Source: Acidulodesulfobacterium_A sp049965795
Lineage (GTDB): Bacteria; SZUA-79; Acidulodesulfobacterales; Acidulodesulfobacteraceae
Assembly (NCBI GenBank): GCA_049965795.1
Contig: JBMFVW010000001.1
Location: 54,205-118,204 of the forward strand
Reading direction: 5' to 3'
Length of the DNA: 64,000 bases
The notes under the pieces: model-generated
What the model was told of the DNA's origin: nothing
Database searches by the model: none
The model's input: only the letters and a program-made list of their open reading frames with translations
In this document: piece after piece, positions 62,396 through 64,000 of the stretch
How positions within the stretch are numbered: the stretch's first letter is position 1
Layout: every line of letters begins with the position of its first letter
Made by a program: the position numbers and the translations under genes

Positions 62396-63530
62396 TCTTA
62401 TAACGCGCCTCCGTTAAATTGCGGTGCAGATATTTCATTCTGTATATACTTTCTCTTTCGGATTCTGTAAGTGTCTTGCTTATTCCTTCTATCAGCATAT
62501 CTTCTAACAATTCTACTTCTATTCCGTTAATTTTTGCGTGCCCGTGAGCATTTTGAATACTAAGCGGGAAATCAGGTATTGGAAAACCCAGCCTTGCGTC
62601 ATGAAGCAACTGTCCCAGAATCATTTCGGCATTTTCGATGTCCCAAGCGGCAATATCTACCGGCCATACTGGATCGTAAGCACCGTCTCCGAATTTAACG
62701 AGAAATAGCTTGCCCATAGATGCATATTTTTGATTTTCTTCTTCTGTAGAAACATCGTCAAAAGTATTAAACCAAGTCCTGTCGTAATTATAACAGTACT
62801 GCTCAATTTCATCAGGAACTTTCACATAGCATGAATAAGGCAGCTTAAAAACATTTTCTATGGCAAGGGCAAGCGATAGCCTGCTTATAACTGCGCTTTC
62901 TTTTGCTACTCCAACAACATTAACGTTTATATTTCTTTTTTGCTTATGCTCTTCGCACTTTTCTTTTATTTTTTTATCCAATTTAGGAAATATAGTATTT
63001 TTAATAGATTTTGTCCTGAGTAAACCTTCTCTTATTATTATTGTATTATTTCCCCAATCGTTATATAAAAAATCGTATAAAATAGCCCATTCTACTATAT
63101 CCCGATAAACCTTAACCGCCGCCGCCGTCTTGTCCTGCTGCCCAATTCCCGCCAATAAATATGAAATGTCGCTTAATCTGTTTAAACCTAGATCGGCGCA
63201 TAAACGTTTAAGCGGTTTAATTCTTTCGACTCTTTCGTTCAAATTAGTCGCATTAGAATTGCCGAAAATCGGATCTATAGCACACTGGACGCCCCTTGAA
63301 TCCACAACTCTTACAAGCTCAAGCACGCAAGGATTGAATTTTATATTATTATTACCGCCGTCTGCAGAAACGAACGACACTGCAGTAGCAGTATAAGGCC
63401 TTAAAATTTTTATATTGTCTTTAATTTTTTTCGCAAAATTCCGCAGCTCTTTTACTACCGGCTCTTCGGTAGCTTTATAAGACATTTCTATTTGATATCT
63501 TATTAAATCTAAATTGTCGTCGGAGAGCAT
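62388..63530 (-). CDS. NurA-like nuclease
   Basis: This 380-residue protein has a NurA-type RNase H-like nuclease layout. Motif I is FVSADGGNNNIKF with Asp57, equivalent to the metal Asp of archaeal NurA. Internal acidic residues follow (VEWAILYD), and a C-terminal FPIPDFPLSIQNAHGHA contains His329/His331, matching the late catalytic His of NurA. NurA degrades DNA strands fed by HerA. It heads the operon, and partnership with the HerA-like protein is expected from order and overlap. No Shine-Dalgarno is visible before the ATG. Confidence 0.75.
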   Translation of the reverse strand: MLSDDNLDLIRYQIEMSYKATEEPVVKELRNFAKKIKDNIKILRPYTATAVSFVSADGGNNNIKFNPCVLELVRVVDSRGVQCAIDPIFGNSNATNLNERVERIKPLKRLCADLGLNRLSDISYLLAGIGQQDKTAAAVKVYRDIVEWAILYDFLYNDWGNNTIIIREGLLRTKSIKNTIFPKLDKKIKEKCEEHKQKRNINVNVVGVAKESAVISRLSLALAIENVFKLPYSCYVKVPDEIEQYCYNYDRTWFNTFDDVSTEEENQKYASMGKLFLVKFGDGAYDPVWPVDIAAWDIENAEMILGQLLHDARLGFPIPDFPLSIQNAHGHAKINGIEVELLEDMLIEGISKTLTESERESIYRMKYLHRNLTEARYKNA

Positions 63531-63565
63531 TAGTAAATTTGTTAAATATTTTTAATATTTTCTTT

Positions 63566-63595
63566 ATTTTATTGTTTTTTATTCAAAAGGTTCAA
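63566..63595 (-). promoter_or_regulatory. Candidate promoter of the NurA-HerA-DruA operon
   Basis: On the minus strand TTGAAC (63590-63595) and TAAAAT (63566-63571) are 18 nt apart. This gives a leader of about 30 nt. AT-richness makes such matches common, so it is tentative. Confidence 0.35.
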
Positions 63596-63679
63596 TATTT
63601 ATATAATTGCATTAATTTGACAAACTGCGTCGAACTTATCCTCTTGGCTTACTTATATAAAATATAAGCGTCTTTGATT

Positions 63680-63796
63680 TCAACGTAAAAAAGTTCCTAT
63701 AACGCTGATAGGCTTATTGTTATCCGTTATATCAAAAGCAATTTCTTCTTCTTTAAAATTATACCTCTTTTCAAAATCTTCTTCAATTTTTTTCTA
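63680..63796 (-). pseudogene. Short decayed coding fragment
   Basis: One minus-strand frame reads about 37 codons between two stops (for example EEEIAFDITDNNKPISVIG) without a start codon, ending at 63680. The text looks protein-like rather than random. Its upstream side is cut by repeat copy R4. I do not recognise the parent gene. Confidence 0.3.
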
Positions 63797-63799
63797 ATA

Positions 63800-63901
63800 C
63801 TCAAAATCGCCGATAAGAAAAGGCGTCAGATTACATAAATACTGGGACAGAATTGAATTCTGTCCCAGTATCAAATTAGATGCTGTAATAGAAAGTTATC
63901 T
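63800..63901. repeat. Palindromic repeat element, copy R4
   Basis: The left end CAAAATCGCCGATAAGAAAA and AAGGCGTCAGATTA match R1-R3. A perfect 33-nt palindrome (63839-63871) has arms ACTGGGACAGAATT and AATTCTGTCCCAGT. The usual right end is missing, and CTGTAATAGAAAGTTATCTA (63881-63901), the core also seen at 52615-52634, follows instead. It looks like a composite or truncated copy. Confidence 0.75.
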
Positions 63902-63921
63902 ACTATTTTTATCTTTTATAC

Positions 63922-63936
63922 ACATAAGTCTTATGT
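63922..63936. promoter_or_regulatory. Perfect 15-nt palindrome near the window end
   Basis: ACATAAG-T-CTTATGT lies about 50 bp before a possible ATG at 63988 on the plus strand that runs off the window. It could be an operator of that gene, but too little sequence remains to judge. Confidence 0.25.
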
Positions 63937-64000
63937 ATTATATTTTTGTATATTTTAAAAAATCTTTTAATATGCTATATTAATTTTATGGTCAAGGTCA

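Noticed and set aside
59007..63530. True Druantia system
   Set aside because: Only a DruA-like gene is present; the DruE helicase and the other Druantia genes are missing, and HerA/NurA are not Druantia parts.

Overview
The window is a 64 kb piece of an AT-rich chromosome (roughly one third G+C by eye) from a Gram-negative bacterium. Evidence for an outer membrane is kdsB (KDO activation), rlpA, a secretin and an outer-membrane beta-barrel gene. Gene order and families (rpsU-cvpA-dnaG-rpoD, COG1579, pflX, a SAM-I riboswitch, thyX) fit a deltaproteobacteria-like lineage. A Ca. Acidulodesulfobacterales (SZUA-79/Sva0485) type organism is a guess only; no rRNA is present to test it.

Layout. 1-1.6 kb: a 14-TM MFS drug exporter. 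1.6-11.2 kb, minus strand: a compact type IV pilus / type II secretion operon (secretin, GspE, GspF, two prepilins plus one pilin-like protein without a prepilin site, then GspL-, GspM- and GspC-like proteins). 11.5-14.2 kb: tRNA-Arg, a TDT-family transporter and a frameshifted outer-membrane protein gene. 14.2-20.9 kb: comM, a small GGDEF-like protein, a PBP, tldD, alr and an Nfu-type protein. 21-30.4 kb: a pyrimidine operon (lepB-pyrR-pyrB-pyrC-carA-pflX-carB-greA). 30.5-39.8 kb: lepA, RNase P RNA, rnhA, a COG1579 protein, a NIF3 protein, tRNA-Met and the rpsU-cvpA-dnaG-rpoD macromolecular synthesis operon. 39.9-51.4 kb: a nearly complete histidine operon with an amidase inside it, fed by prfA-prmC-murA. 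51.6-54.3 kb: thyX, rpmE, kdsB, rlpA. 54.4-59.0 kb, plus strand: a SAM-I riboswitch followed by a protein-thiocarboxylate sulfur-transfer operon (threonine-synthase-like, MoaD-NIL fusion, ThiF/MoeB E1, TusA, CysM-like) and a JAMM protease. 59.0-63.5 kb, minus strand: a three-gene NurA-HerA-DruA(DUF4338) cassette that looks like an uncharacterised defence module.

Three points connect genes into systems. First, the pilus operon and comM are preceded by the same 64-nt region, which carries an array of 11-bp repeats of OmpR/PhoB type at an identical distance from a TATAAT box. The two loci, 4.7 kb apart, are therefore probably one regulon, plausibly natural transformation. Second, the sulfur-carrier operon sits under a SAM riboswitch, so it is probably a methionine or cysteine route in which a threonine-synthase-like enzyme may take sulfur from a carrier protein. 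Third, NurA-HerA-DruA is a tight operon without the DruE helicase that marks true Druantia.

Scattered through the right two thirds are copies of a small palindromic, MITE/REP-like repeat family. These sit between genes inside operons, and one supplies a stop codon. Two genes (the outer-membrane protein and cvpA) are broken by single-base losses in A tracts. Several genes appear to have leaderless transcripts.
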